Assembly: GCF_009908265.2 (NCBI RefSeq)
Contig: NZ_JAAATX020000001.1
Coordinates: forward strand, 372,001 to 436,000
Direction: 5' to 3'
DNA length: 64,000 nt
Source of the DNA: Paragemmobacter amnigenus
Lineage (GTDB): Bacteria > Pseudomonadota > Alphaproteobacteria > Rhodobacterales > Rhodobacteraceae
Shown: piece after piece, positions 30,778-39,141 of the stretch
Position numbering within the stretch: the first letter of the stretch is position 1
Layout: each line of letters opens with the position of its first letter
Notes under the pieces: model-generated
Told to the model about the DNA's origin: nothing
What the model saw: the letters and a program-made list of their open reading frames with translations, nothing else
The model's database searches: none
Translations under genes and position numbers: made by a program

Positions 30778-33131
30778 TCCCGCCCCTCCGCCGCAAGGCG
30801 ATGCGCGACTTGCGGCGGCTTTGGGCGCAGGCTCTGGCCATCGCGCTGGTGCTGGCGGCGGGTGTGGCGACCCTGATCCTCGGCAACGGGGCCCATCGGG
30901 CGCTGTCGGAAACGCGGGACCGGTATTACACCGATTACCGCTTTGCCGACCTTTTCAGCGATGTCGTCCGCGCGCCCCTGTCGCTGGTCGAGGATATGCG
31001 CCGCATCGAAGGGGTGATCCGGGTCGAGGCCCGCATCGTGAAACTCGGCAGACCCGAGATACCGGGATTGGCAGAACCGGCGTCAGTCCTGCTCGTCTCG
31101 CTGCCGGGGGAAGAGGGGCTGAACGCGCTGCATCTGCGCGCAGGTCGCCTGCCTGACGCCACTGCCGCCGACGAGGCCGTCATATCGCAGGACTTCGCCC
31201 TGGCGCATGGCCTGCAACAGGGGGCGCGGCTTGTCGTCGTGATGAACGGCAAGCGGCGGGCGCTGTCGGTCACGGGCATCGCCCTGTCGCCGGAGTTCAT
31301 CTATGCGCTCGGCCCCGGCGAGATTATGCCCGATCCGCGCCGCTTTGGCGTGGTCTGGCTGCCGCGTCCGGCGCTGGAGCAGGCCTTCGACCTGAAGGGC
31401 GCCTTTTCGAACGTCGTGCTGGGCCTTGCACCCGGCGTGTCCGGGGCGGGTGTCGCGACCGCCCTTGACCGGCTGACCGCGCCCTATGGCGGCGGCGGGG
31501 CGACCGGACGCGGCGACCAGATATCCCACGCCTTTCTGGATGCGGAGTTGCGGCAGCTTGGCGCCATGGTGAAGATCCTTCCCCCCATCTTCCTGCTGGT
31601 GGCGGCGATGCTGGTGCACATGACTCTGTCCCGCCTGATCACGCTGGAACGCGAACAGATCGGCCTTCTGAAGGCCCTGGGCTATAGCCCGGTCCAGATC
31701 GCGCGGCACTATCTGGAGTTCGTCCTTCTGATCGCCGCCGCCGGTATCCTTGCCGGTTTCGCCGCCGGCGCATGGCTGGGCGCAGGGCTGGCGGAACTCT
31801 ATGCGCGGTTCTTTTCCTTTCCGTTTCTGGTCTTCGGCACCGATCCGCGCGTCTATGGGCTGGCCGCCCTGGTCACCGCGCTGGCAGCCGTGGCCGGGGC
31901 GCTGCAATCGCTGCGCGCGGTTCTGGCCCTGCCGCCCGCCATCGCCATGGCACCGCCCGTCCCGGCGGATTACAGGCAGTCAGGCCACGGCATCCTGCAG
32001 GCGATCCCGCTGCGGCAGACAGGGCGCATGGTGGTGCGCCACCTCTGGCACTGGCCGGTCCGGACGGCCTCAAGCGTGCTGGGCATGGCCATGGCGGTTG
32101 CGATCCTCGTCGCCTCGCTCTGGTCCTTCGGCTCGATCGATCACATGATCCATGTCACCTTCGGGTTGGCCGAACGGCAGGACGTGAAGATGATCTTCAC
32201 CGCGCCAGAACCTTTGCGCGCCCTGTCCGAAGTCCGCCACATGCCCGGCGTCATGGCGGCGGAACCCTTCCGGGTGATCCCGGCAAAGCTGGTCCATGGC
32301 ACAAGGTCGAAACGTGTCGCCGTCGAAGGGCGCAGCGCCGACGCGCGCCTGTCCCGCGTGCTTGCCCCGGACCTGCGGCCCATGCCCATGCCCGCCGACG
32401 GCCTGATCCTGAGCGAGGCCCTGGCCGATGCAATGGCCCTGCGCAGGGGGGACGTCGTGCAGGTGCGCTTCCTCGAGGGGAAGAGGACGGTCGTCGACCT
32501 GCCGGTCAGCGGCATTTCGGTGGGGTTCATGGGGCTGGGCGCGAGCATGGACCTTGCGGCCCTTGGTCGTGCGGCGGGGGAAGGTCCGCGCATCTCGGGG
32601 GCGAACCTTCTGCTTGACCCCGACGCGACCCCGGCCTTCTTCGCCGCGGCAGCCTCGGCCCCGAAAACGGGATTCCTGAACGTCACCGATCTGACGGTGT
32701 CCCGGTTCCGCGCCACACTGGCCGAGAACATCACCCTGATGATCACCGTCTACGTGACGCTTGCCACCATCATCGCCATGGGCGTGGTCTACAACTTTTC
32801 GCGCATCGCGCTGTCCGAACAGGGGCGCGAACTGGCAAGCCTGCGCGTTCTGGGCTTCACCCGCCACGAGGTCGCGGGGGTGATCCTTCTGGAACTTGCC
32901 ATCGTGGTGCTTCTCGCCCAGCCGCTGGGCTGGCTGATCGGACATGGCATCGGGCTGGCGATGGTCGCGGCCTTTTCTTCCGATCTCTACCGCGTTCCCT
33001 TCGTCATGGGGCGCGAGGTCTATGCCACCGCAAGCCTGATCGTGCTGGCCGCCGCCATCCTGTCCGCGCTTGCCATACGGGGCCGTGTCGACCGGCTCGA
33101 CCTGATCGCCGTCCTGAAGACGAGGGAATGA
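30771..33131 (+). CDS. ABC transporter permease with two FtsX domains
   Basis: A 786-residue inner-membrane protein. An N-terminal membrane segment ([17 protein letters not shown]) precedes a periplasmic domain, then an FtsX block near 265-385 ([20 protein letters not shown], then [20 protein letters not shown]), a central segment, and a second FtsX block at about 650-780 ([38 protein letters not shown]). This duplicated plan is seen in large exporters for lipids, lipoproteins or glycolipids. It overlaps the ATPase gene in front and the adaptor gene behind (ATGA). Confidence 0.9.
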   Translation: MVIPPLRRKAMRDLRRLWAQALAIALVLAAGVATLILGNGAHRALSETRDRYYTDYRFADLFSDVVRAPLSLVEDMRRIEGVIRVEARIVKLGRPEIPGLAEPASVLLVSLPGEEGLNALHLRAGRLPDATAADEAVISQDFALAHGLQQGARLVVVMNGKRRALSVTGIALSPEFIYALGPGEIMPDPRRFGVVWLPRPALEQAFDLKGAFSNVVLGLAPGVSGAGVATALDRLTAPYGGGGATGRGDQISHAFLDAELRQLGAMVKILPPIFLLVAAMLVHMTLSRLITLEREQIGLLKALGYSPVQIARHYLEFVLLIAAAGILAGFAAGAWLGAGLAELYARFFSFPFLVFGTDPRVYGLAALVTALAAVAGALQSLRAVLALPPAIAMAPPVPADYRQSGHGILQAIPLRQTGRMVVRHLWHWPVRTASSVLGMAMAVAILVASLWSFGSIDHMIHVTFGLAERQDVKMIFTAPEPLRALSEVRHMPGVMAAEPFRVIPAKLVHGTRSKRVAVEGRSADARLSRVLAPDLRPMPMPADGLILSEALADAMALRRGDVVQVRFLEGKRTVVDLPVSGISVGFMGLGASMDLAALGRAAGEGPRISGANLLLDPDATPAFFAAAASAPKTGFLNVTDLTVSRFRATLAENITLMITVYVTLATIIAMGVVYNFSRIALSEQGRELASLRVLGFTRHEVAGVILLELAIVVLLAQPLGWLIGHGIGLAMVAAFSSDLYRVPFVMGREVYATASLIVLAAAILSALAIRGRVDRLDLIAVLKTRE

Positions 33132-34324
33132 CCATGCGCCGTCTCGTGCCCGTTGCCATCGCTGCTGCCACCCTCGGACTGCTGGTCTGGGCCTTCCTGC
33201 CCGACGTGCCCGTCGTCGAAACCGCGCCCGTCACGCGCGGCCCCCTGACCGTGTGGATCGAGGCCGAGGGCGAGGCGCGCATCCGCGAGGTGGTGGTCGT
33301 ATCGGCCCCGATCACGGGACTGCTGCAACGCATTGCCCTGCATCCGGGGGACAGGGTGCAGGAAGGCGACAGCGTGGCGCGGATCGGTCCGGTGGCCCCT
33401 GCCCTTCTGGATGCCCGCGCGCGCGCCGTGGCGCAGGCGGGTGCGGCTGCCGCGGCGGCGGCCGTCACCCTTGCCCGAAGTCAGGTGGAGCAAGCCGAAG
33501 CCGCGCTGGACTATGCCCGGACAGAAGCGGAGCGGTCCCGTGCCCTGTTCGCGCGCGCGGCACTTTCGGCGCGGATGCTGGACGATGCGATCCTTGCCGA
33601 ACGCACCGCCGCCGCCGCAGTGGCAAGCGCCCGCGCCAACCTGTCCGTGCGCGAACGCGAAAGGGACAGCGCCCTGGCGGTTCTGGACGGGGGCATGACC
33701 GGTGCTGCGCCGCCCTGTTGTGTCGACGTCACGGTGCCGACCGGCGGCCGCATCCTGCGTGTGGTTTCCGAGGATGCGCAGGTCGTGCAGGCCGGAACCC
33801 CGATCCTCGAGATCGGCGACCTGTCCGATCTGCAGATCGTGGCGGATGTGCTGTCGCGTGAGGCGGTCAACATCGCGGAAGGCGCCGACGCCACCGTCAC
33901 CGGCTGGGGCGGTCCCGATTTCACGGCCAGGGTAGAACGGGTCGAACCGGGCGCCAGGACAAAGGTCTCGGCGCTCGGGATCGAGGAACAGCGCGTCGGG
34001 GTGCGCCTGTCCCTGCAGGATGCCCCCCCGCCCGGATTGGGCCATGGCTTCCGCGTCACCGTCCGCATCACCGTCTGGCACGGAAAGGACGTCCGGATCC
34101 TTCCGGTCGCGGCGCTGTTCCGCGACGGAGCGGACTGGGCCACATTCGAGGTCATCGACGGCCATGCGGTCCTGCGGAAGGTCAAGCTGGGTGAGCGCAC
34201 GGACAGTCAGGCCGAGGTCGTTTCAGGAATTGACGATGGTGCCATCGTCATTCTGCATCCTGACAATGCCATCGAGGCGGGCGCTCGGGTCGAAATGAGC
34301 CCACGGCTTCCTGCGACGGGCTGA
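33128..34324 (+). CDS. Periplasmic adaptor protein (HlyD/MacA family)
   Basis: A 398-residue adaptor with an N-terminal anchor (LVPVAIAAATLGLLVWAFL), a lipoyl-like half at about 55-85 (VSAPITGLLQRIALHPGDRV), a coiled-coil hairpin of Ala/Arg/Glu-rich helices (about 90-185), the second lipoyl half (VTVPTGGRILRVVSEDAQVV) and beta-barrel regions with VLPVAALF-like segments. It links an inner-membrane ABC exporter to the outer membrane or cell surface; no TolC-like gene is near. The start overlaps the permease stop by four bases. The substrate is unknown. Confidence 0.88.
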   Translation: MTMRRLVPVAIAAATLGLLVWAFLPDVPVVETAPVTRGPLTVWIEAEGEARIREVVVVSAPITGLLQRIALHPGDRVQEGDSVARIGPVAPALLDARARAVAQAGAAAAAAAVTLARSQVEQAEAALDYARTEAERSRALFARAALSARMLDDAILAERTAAAAVASARANLSVRERERDSALAVLDGGMTGAAPPCCVDVTVPTGGRILRVVSEDAQVVQAGTPILEIGDLSDLQIVADVLSREAVNIAEGADATVTGWGGPDFTARVERVEPGARTKVSALGIEEQRVGVRLSLQDAPPPGLGHGFRVTVRITVWHGKDVRILPVAALFRDGADWATFEVIDGHAVLRKVKLGERTDSQAEVVSGIDDGAIVILHPDNAIEAGARVEMSPRLPATG

Positions 34325-34693
34325 GGGCCCACGGATTTCATGACGGCCGCTCAACGCCGCGAAGAGACCTGCCGCGCATTGTCTGACGTCAATGCCGGCA
34401 CGTCCGAGACGGCCATGTTGGTCCCATCGACAGGAGGAGGACAGCCGGAAGAAACCGGAAGGACCGTCGCAAGATGAGGACAGAAGGATTCGCCCCCTGG
34501 ACGCGATGAGCCCTGTCGGTCGGGGTCGTCGCCAGACCCCAGAGGCACGGCACGATGCCAGTTCCGAGGGCAAGGGCGGAGACCCTTGTCATGATCTGCC
34601 GCGGCAGGCAGAGAGATACTGCAGAACTTTCCGTCGAAGACCCTTTCTTTAAAGGGGCTTCGCAAACCATTTAAACCGGTTTTGCGTGGGAAG
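34325..34693. other. Gene-free stretch with an orphan Fnr-type box
   Basis: About 370 bp between the exporter operon and tRNA-Thr. Open frames on both strands here are short, of mixed third-base composition and without family motifs. It holds the Fnr-type box at 34379 and an AGGAGGAGGA at about 34431 not followed by a start codon at useful distance. A small RNA or a decayed gene is possible. Near 34644 CCCTTT-CTTT-AAAGGG forms a short hairpin. Confidence 0.4.
34379..34392 (+). promoter_or_regulatory. Orphan Fnr-type box
   Basis: TTGTC-TGAC-GTCAA, as good as the boxes ahead of genes, but no gene starts within 300 bp downstream on the plus strand. Confidence 0.5.
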
Positions 34694-34769
34694 TGGTGCC
34701 GCTGAAGGGACTCGAACCCCCGACCCCATCATTACGAATGACGTGCTCTACCAGCTGAGCTACAGCGGC
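34694..34769 (-). tRNA. tRNA-Thr (anticodon CGT)
   Basis: A 76-base cloverleaf read on the minus strand. The acceptor arms GCCGCTG and CAGCGGC pair; the D-arm is GCTC...GAGC; the anticodon stem CGTCA/TGATG has one G-T pair around the loop TTCGTAA, giving anticodon CGT, which reads ACG (Thr); the T-arm is GGGGGTTCGAGTCCC-like. The 3' CCA is encoded. It marks the change from the accessory region to mostly housekeeping genes. Confidence 0.95.
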
Positions 34770-34881
34770 CTGGTGGCTCGCTATTAGCACCCCTCCTTGG
34801 CAGTGTGTAGCCCCTTCGGCGGAAAAAAAATCGGGTGGCGGAAAATTCCTTCCGGGCTGCGCGTCGGCGCTGGGGGGACGG

Positions 34882-35919
34882 TCAGCGCGTCAGGTCGTCG
34901 ATCACCGCGACGCCGGGTGGCATCGGGCCGTCGAAGGCGCGCAGTTCGGCCGAGGCGCCCGAGAGCGGCACGGTGCGGGCGACCAGCGGGGACATGTCCA
35001 CCACCCCGCGCGTGATCATGTCCAGCAGCGAGGGATATTTCCACGCGGGCATACCGCGCGTGCCATAGACGGCAAGCTGCTTCATGTAGACCGCGTTCAT
35101 GTTGATCTCCATGCGCGCGGTATGGCCGGTGGGCAGGCCCACCTGCACATGCCGCCCCAAGGGGCGCAGGCATTCGAGCGAGGCATTTGCGGTGGCCTCG
35201 ATCCCCAGCGCCTCGATGGAGACATGCGCGCCACCCCCCGTCGCCTCGACGATGCGGGCGGCCACGTCCCCCTCGCGCGCGTCGAAGGCGGCCTCGGCCC
35301 CCAGCTCCAGCGCATGGCGCAGCTTTTCCGGCACCACATCCACCACCACGACCCGTGCGCCCAGTGCACGGCCAATGATCAGCGCGGACAGCCCGATGCC
35401 GCCCGTGCCATGCACCGCCAGCCATTCGCCCGCCTGTATCGCCGCCCGTCCCGTCAGCGCGTGCCACGCCGTCGTCACGCGGCAGCCCAGGCCCGCCGCG
35501 AGCACGGGCGAAAACCCTTCGGGCAGGCGCGCGAGATTGTGGGCGCGCGGGACCGAGATGTATTCGGCATAGGCCCCCGGCTCTCCGAAGCCGGGCACGC
35601 GCTGGGATTTGCAGATGGTGGAGTTGCCAGACTGGCAATCGGGGCATTGCCCGCAGGCAAGGATGAAGGGTGCGATGACGCGGTCACCCGGCGCCCAGCG
35701 CGCCTGTGGGCCGGCCGCGACCACCTCGCCGCAATATTCATGGCCCGGAATCGCGCCGGGTTTGACGCGGGGATGTTCCCCCACCCAGCCGTGCCAGTCG
35801 CTGCGGCAGACGCCGCAGGCCAGCACGCGCAGGATGACGCCGTCCGGTTCACAGACCGGATCGGGGACGGTCTCGATCACGAGATCCTGACGATAGGCTT
35901 TGAGGATGGCGGCGCGCAT
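34882..35919 (-). CDS. Zinc-dependent alcohol dehydrogenase family protein
   Basis: A 345-residue medium-chain dehydrogenase. C38 in ACGVCRSDWHGW, H61 and E62 in GHEYCGEV are ligands of the catalytic zinc; the structural-zinc cysteines are seen in ILACGQCPDCQSGNSTIC; the NAD(P) site is VHGTGGIGLSA with an acidic VVVDVV end that favours NAD. A cytoplasmic enzyme acting on an alcohol or aldehyde that I cannot name. Length is typical. It stands alone, transcribed toward the tRNA gene. Confidence 0.9.
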   Translation of the reverse strand: MRAAILKAYRQDLVIETVPDPVCEPDGVILRVLACGVCRSDWHGWVGEHPRVKPGAIPGHEYCGEVVAAGPQARWAPGDRVIAPFILACGQCPDCQSGNSTICKSQRVPGFGEPGAYAEYISVPRAHNLARLPEGFSPVLAAGLGCRVTTAWHALTGRAAIQAGEWLAVHGTGGIGLSALIIGRALGARVVVVDVVPEKLRHALELGAEAAFDAREGDVAARIVEATGGGAHVSIEALGIEATANASLECLRPLGRHVQVGLPTGHTARMEINMNAVYMKQLAVYGTRGMPAWKYPSLLDMITRGVVDMSPLVARTVPLSGASAELRAFDGPMPPGVAVIDDLTR

Positions 35920-36009
35920 GGCTTTCTCCGGACTGGTGGCCCGAGGGAAGCATCGCGCCGCGCGGCTGGCTAGAGCGAAGCCGACAGAGCCCTGTCGGGA
36001 TCGTCGCGA

Positions 36010-36249
36010 TCAGAGGATTTCGACGCGGTAGCTTTCGATCACGGTATTGGCCAGCAGCTTCTCGCACATGGCCTTGACCTCGGTCTCGGCGCGGGCGCGG
36101 TCGGTCTCGGCCAGATCGAGTTCGATGACCTTGCCCTGACGCACCCCGTTCACGCCGGCAAAGCCCAGCCCCCCCAGCGCATGGCGCACGGCCTCGCCCT
36201 GCGGGTCCAGAACGCCGTTCTTGAGCATGACGGTGACGCGCGCTTTCAT
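36010..36249 (-). CDS. purS: Phosphoribosylformylglycinamidine synthase subunit PurS
   Basis: A 79-residue subunit of the FGAM synthase complex with PurQ and PurL, step four of purine synthesis. MKARVTVMLKNGVLDPQGEA and then ALGGLGFAGVNGVRQGKVIEL are the hallmark PurS blocks, with KLLANTVIESYRVEI at the end. I chose ATG at 36249; the ATG at 36312 adds a non-conserved basic tail. It lies 72 bp downstream of purC on the same strand, a usual order. PurQ is encoded 27 kb away at the right edge. Confidence 0.93.
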   Translation of the reverse strand: MKARVTVMLKNGVLDPQGEAVRHALGGLGFAGVNGVRQGKVIELDLAETDRARAETEVKAMCEKLLANTVIESYRVEIL

Positions 36250-36321
36250 TCCATCCCCCCGGGACCGTTTTCCGAATGGCCGTGCCATAACGCCCCGCCC
36301 CGACAGGGGCAAGGCGTCTGT

Positions 36322-37089
36322 TCAGTTGATCAGCGTGGGCTTGGGCGCGTGGGTCACGTTGGACGGCAGCACGCCCAGACGGCGGGCGAGTTCCGTATAG
36401 GGGTCGGCCAGCGGCCCCGGCTCGCGCACCACGCCCTCGCGCTCCATCGCCTCGGAGGCCGAGCGGATGTCCCACAGGCGGCAGCTGTCCGGGCTGATCT
36501 CGTCGGCCACGATCAGGCGCATGTAGTCGCCCTCCCAGATGCGGCCCACCTCGATGCGGAAATCGGCAAGGCGGATGCCCACGCCCATCATCACGCCCGA
36601 CAGGAAGTCGTTGACCCGCAGCGCCAGCGCGACCATGTCGTCCAGATCCTGCTGGCTGGCCCAGTTGAAGGCGATGATATGCTCTTCGGACACCAGCGGC
36701 GTGCCCAGACGGTCGTCCTTGTAGTAATATTCGACGATCGGGCGCGGCAGCGGCGTGCCTTCGGGGATGCCCAGACGCTTGGACAGGTCACCTGCGGCAA
36801 AGTTCCGCACCACCACTTCCAGCGGCACGATCTCGGCCATGCGGACAAGCTGTTCGCGCATGTTCAGGCGGCGGATGAAATGGGTGGGAACGCCGATGGC
36901 GTTCAGGCCGGTCATGAAGAATTCCGACAGGCGGTTGTTCAGCACGCCCTTGCCTTCGACCGCCGCGGGGGCGGGAACGGCGGGGGTCGGCGCGCTGTCA
37001 TCCTTGAAATACTGGATCAGAGTGCCCGGCTCCGGCCCTTCGTACAGGATCTTCGCCTTGCCCTCGTAGACCTTCTTGCGACGTGCCAT
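36322..37089 (-). CDS. purC: Phosphoribosylaminoimidazole-succinocarboxamide (SAICAR) synthase
   Basis: A 255-residue ATP-dependent ligase joining CAIR and aspartate in purine synthesis. The opening [18 protein letters not shown] is the ATP-loop of the family, followed by [39 protein letters not shown] and [15 protein letters not shown], all PurC signatures. The ATG at 37089 is chosen over 37257, whose extra 56 residues are unrelated to the family. It forms a unit with purS downstream. Confidence 0.95.
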   Translation of the reverse strand: MARRKKVYEGKAKILYEGPEPGTLIQYFKDDSAPTPAVPAPAAVEGKGVLNNRLSEFFMTGLNAIGVPTHFIRRLNMREQLVRMAEIVPLEVVVRNFAAGDLSKRLGIPEGTPLPRPIVEYYYKDDRLGTPLVSEEHIIAFNWASQQDLDDMVALALRVNDFLSGVMMGVGIRLADFRIEVGRIWEGDYMRLIVADEISPDSCRLWDIRSASEAMEREGVVREPGPLADPYTELARRLGVLPSNVTHAPKPTLIN

Positions 37090-37277
37090 GAATGCTCCGG
37101 TCAATGCACAAGGCGGGGCCAACCAAAGGGTTCCCCGCCTGTTCCCGCGGGCTATAGTCCAACGCGGACCTTCCCGCAAGGCGCGAGGCGGGCGCAGGGG
37201 ATGCAGGGCTCCTCTTGCAGCGGGCGCTGGCTGGGGGCATATGGTGGGGAAAGCCAAACCGGATCAAGGGGCCCGAC

Positions 37278-37592
37278 ATGACCACCTTCGACGATCGCGA
37301 AAACGCCTTCGAGGCCAAATTCGCCCATGACGCCGACATGCAGTTCCGCGCCGAGGCGCGCCGGAACAAGCTGGTGGGGCTCTGGGCCGCGGGCCTTCTG
37401 GGCAAGACGGATGATGCCGCAGCGGACTATGCGATGTCGGTCGTGTCGGCCGATTTCGAGGAAGCCGGCATCGAGGATGTGGTCCGCAAGGTCGCGGCCG
37501 ATCTGGCGGGCAAGGCCAGCGCCGACGATGTGCGCGCCAAGATGGCCGAACTGCTGCCGGTGGCCAAGCAGCAGCTGATGGACGAGCTGTGA
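37278..37592 (+). CDS. ATPase inhibitor subunit zeta (DUF1476)
   Basis: A 104-residue protein of DUF1476: TTFDDRENAFEAKFAHDADM at the start, then RRNKLVGLWAAGLLG and a four-helix tail ending QQLMDEL. In Paracoccus this family is the zeta subunit, whose N-terminal segment inserts into the F1 part of ATP synthase and stops ATP hydrolysis. Cytoplasmic. AAGGGGCC precedes the ATG. It is divergent from purC and followed by a strong terminator. Confidence 0.9.
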   Translation: MTTFDDRENAFEAKFAHDADMQFRAEARRNKLVGLWAAGLLGKTDDAAADYAMSVVSADFEEAGIEDVVRKVAADLAGKASADDVRAKMAELLPVAKQQLMDEL

Positions 37593-37627
37593 TGTAGGCG
37601 GGCGGCATTGCGCACCCTTAGGCATTA

Positions 37628-37654
37628 GGCACCCTGCGGGGTGCCTTTTGTTTT
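37628..37654 (+). terminator. Rho-independent terminator after the zeta-subunit gene
   Basis: GGCACCC-TGCG-GGGTGCC, a perfect seven-base-pair stem, followed by TTTTGTTTT. It lies 36 bp after the stop codon. Confidence 0.88.
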
Positions 37655-37791
37655 GCGCCGTGCCTGACGCGCGCTTTGCAGCAACGGTCCGTATTCCCGC
37701 TTCCCTTCATAATCATCATGCGCATATTCGATTTGCCCCCGCCCTGCCCGCATGGCAGATCAGGCGGAACGAACTTCCAGAAAGGTGCCCC

Positions 37792-38805
37792 ATGGCCGAT
37801 GCGCTGACCGAGCTTCTCTCCACCCGCGACTGGCTGATGGCCGATGGCGCGACGGGGACGAACCTGTTCAACATGGGCCTGTCCTCGGGCGAGCCGCCGG
37901 AACTGTGGAACATCGACCAACCGGACAATATCCGCAAACTCTATCGCGGCGCGGTCGAGGCGGGATCGGACATCTTCCTGACCAACACCTTCGGCGGCAA
38001 TGCCGCGCGGCTGAAGTTGCACAACGCGCAGGGCCGCGTGCGCGAGCTGAACCGTGTCGGCGTCGAACTGGGGCGCGAAGTGGCCGATGCCTCGGGGCGC
38101 AAGGTCGTGGTGGCGGGGTCGGTCGGCCCGACGGGCGAGATCTTCGAGCCGATGGGAACGCTCACCCACAAGGACGCGGTCGAGATCTTCCACGAACAGA
38201 TGGAAGGGATGAAGGAAGGCGGCGTCGACGTGCTGTGGATCGAGACGATCTCGGCCCCCGAGGAATACAAGGCCGCCGCCGAGGCCGCAAAGCTGGCGGG
38301 CCTGCCGTGGTGCGGGACCATGAGCTTTGACACCGCAGGGCGCACGATGATGGGCGTGACATCCGCCGCGCTGGCCGAACTGGTGGAAAAGCTGCCCAAC
38401 CCGCCCATCGCCTTTGGCGCGAATTGCGGCGTGGGCGCGTCGGACCTGATGCGGACGGTGCTGGGCTTCGCCTCGACCGGAACAGAGCGGCCAATCATCG
38501 CCAAGGGCAATGCGGGCATCCCGAAATACCATGACGGGCACATCCATTATGACGGCACGCCGGAACTGATGGCGGAATATGCGGTGCTAGCGCGGGATGC
38601 GGGCGTGCGGATCATCGGCGGCTGCTGCGGGACGATGCCGGAACACCTGCGCGCCATGCGCGCGGCGCTGGAAAGCCGCCCCAGGGGGCCGCGCCCGACG
38701 CTGGAGGACATTTCCGAAAAGCTGGGCGGTTTCTCGTCCAGCTCGGACGGCACGGGCGACGATGCGGGCGCACCGCGCCGCGAACGTCGGGGGCGGCGGG
38801 GGTAA
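37792..38805 (+). CDS. bmt: Betaine/methyl donor-homocysteine S-methyltransferase
   Basis: A 337-residue zinc methyltransferase of the Pfam S-methyl_trans family. MADGATGTNLFNMGL near 16-30 is the N-terminal block, FLTNTFGGNAARL follows, and the zinc cysteines are in GANCGVG (near 210) and GGCCGT (near 277). It makes methionine from homocysteine, with betaine or another methyl donor; in Rhodobacteraceae such proteins can be part of a split cobalamin methionine synthase, so the donor is uncertain. AAAGGTG precedes the ATG; the frame could be extended upstream to 37648 but without family similarity. No riboswitch was recognised ahead of it. Confidence 0.85.
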   Translation: MADALTELLSTRDWLMADGATGTNLFNMGLSSGEPPELWNIDQPDNIRKLYRGAVEAGSDIFLTNTFGGNAARLKLHNAQGRVRELNRVGVELGREVADASGRKVVVAGSVGPTGEIFEPMGTLTHKDAVEIFHEQMEGMKEGGVDVLWIETISAPEEYKAAAEAAKLAGLPWCGTMSFDTAGRTMMGVTSAALAELVEKLPNPPIAFGANCGVGASDLMRTVLGFASTGTERPIIAKGNAGIPKYHDGHIHYDGTPELMAEYAVLARDAGVRIIGGCCGTMPEHLRAMRAALESRPRGPRPTLEDISEKLGGFSSSSDGTGDDAGAPRRERRGRRG

Positions 38806-39141
38806 GGGCGCGCACCGCGCACCGGGCTTGACCCGGGGCCTCCGGCGACAGGCCGCGCCTCCGCACCTGTAGCATCGGCATGGTCAGCACCGAATTCCAC
38901 CCGACGCGGGGGTGGCGGCCGTCCCGCCGGGGTGGCTGCACATATATGTGCGGCCGCCCCGGGGGGGCGGGACGGCCGCCACCCGGGCCATTGGGCCCGG
39001 GTGAGACCCGACCGTTGCGCCCATGCGCGTTGTTTCCGCACTTCGCCACACGGTACACCGGCACAGCCAGAACCGCCCTTGCACCCCGCTCCGCCCCGCC
39101 CTAAGAAGCGCGCGGAAATTCGGGCCGTGCGGGGGGGATGC
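38806..39141. other. Gene-free stretch carrying structured repeat copy A
   Basis: A 336-bp gap between the methyltransferase and aspartokinase genes. No open frame has coding character. It is dominated by the two-hairpin repeat described next; the rest, GC-rich, holds the aspartokinase leader. Confidence 0.6.
38910..39021 (+). repeat. Two-hairpin intergenic repeat, copy A
   Basis: A nearly perfect 75-base palindrome spans 38910-38984: 19-base outer arms (38910-38928 and 38966-38984) and 16-base inner arms (38929-38944 and 38945-38960, two G-T pairs), with five extra G between. A second hairpin at 38981-39002 has nine-base arms ACCCGGGCC and GGCCCGGGT. A tail GACCGTTGCGCC follows at 39010-39021. 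The same order is found in copy B at 43912, with different stem sequences. Confidence 0.8.

Noticed and set aside
34351-34665. Small protein genes in the gap before tRNA-Thr
   Set aside because: Several overlapping frames exist on both strands but none has a ribosome site, conserved motif or consistent third-base bias.
37593-37791. SAM- or SAH-type riboswitch ahead of the homocysteine methyltransferase gene
   Set aside because: I looked for conserved riboswitch cores and found only the terminator of the preceding gene; a covariance search would be needed to be sure.
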